Shown: one piece after another, positions 6,207 to 6,249 of the stretch
How the letters are laid out: each line of letters starts with the position of its first letter
Numbering within the stretch: the first letter of the stretch is position 1
Assembly: GCA_937927795.1 (NCBI GenBank)
Contig: CALBSF010000111.1
Span: forward strand, 1 to 6,249
Direction: 5' to 3'
Source of the DNA: an uncultured Rickettsiales bacterium
Lineage (GTDB): Bacteria; Pseudomonadota; Alphaproteobacteria; Rickettsiales; UBA1997
DNA: 6,249 nt
Notes under the pieces: generated by a model
What the model was told of the DNA's origin: nothing
Seen by the model: only the letters and a program-made list of their open reading frames with translations
Databases searched by the model: none
Program-made: the position numbers and the translations under genes

Positions 6207-6249
6207 ATCATTAATGAGAATTCTCAATTGTTTCTTAGAAAATTATAAG
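6207..6249. other. Window end, continuation of the channel-side sequence
   Basis: These 43 bases lie beyond the in-frame TGA on the minus strand. Read on in the same frame they give a short basic and hydrophobic stretch (KKQLRILIND) that could continue the channel if the TGA belongs to an intron or is reassigned. A CAAG at 6202-6205 on the minus strand could end an intron. Nothing else can be supported here. Confidence 0.3.

Overview
The window looks like a fragment of an AT-rich alphaproteobacterial genome of Rickettsiales type. The reasons are low GC, a MiaB and an RNase E with alphaproteobacterial motif spelling, a short VirB8 type IV secretion component, and almost no Shine-Dalgarno sequences. 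This lineage call rests on remembered protein families, not on a database search. At both ends the bacterial DNA breaks inside a gene and joins sequence that does not look bacterial.

Layout. Positions 3 to about 368 encode the C-terminal end of an FtsJ/cap-type RNA 2'-O-methyltransferase, joined in frame to the last two thirds of miaB (about 360-1331, +). A 300-base gap (1332-1631) holds a TTTGGG-type hexamer array, a perfect 33-bp inverted repeat that could terminate both converging genes, and a smaller hairpin near the rne stop. Then follow rne (3602-1632, -), a 197-base gap, and cutA (4111-3800, -). Divergent from cutA is a plus-strand run: a glycerophosphodiester phosphodiesterase-like gene (4112-4744), a CinA/MoaB-type gene overlapping it by 4 bases (4741-5481), and a virB8-like gene 15 bases later (5497-6018). 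The virB8 gene breaks off near 6014. From there to about 6206 the minus strand encodes the pore region of an IP3/ryanodine-receptor-like calcium channel, a eukaryotic family.

How the parts relate. miaB (tRNA modification), rne (RNA decay), cutA, the phosphodiesterase and the cinA-like gene are ordinary housekeeping genes. virB8 would belong to a type IV secretion system whose other genes are not in the window. I see no new defence or secretion system. The notable signal is the pair of junctions: a Rickettsiales-like segment with intact interior genes, bounded on both sides by protist- or virus-like coding fragments, plus a TTTGGG array of the kind known from Paramecium telomeres. The two main readings are a chimera from amplification or assembly of a mixed host/symbiont sample, or bacterial DNA inserted into a protist (or giant virus) genome. 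Sequence alone cannot choose between them, and a chimera is the more cautious default.
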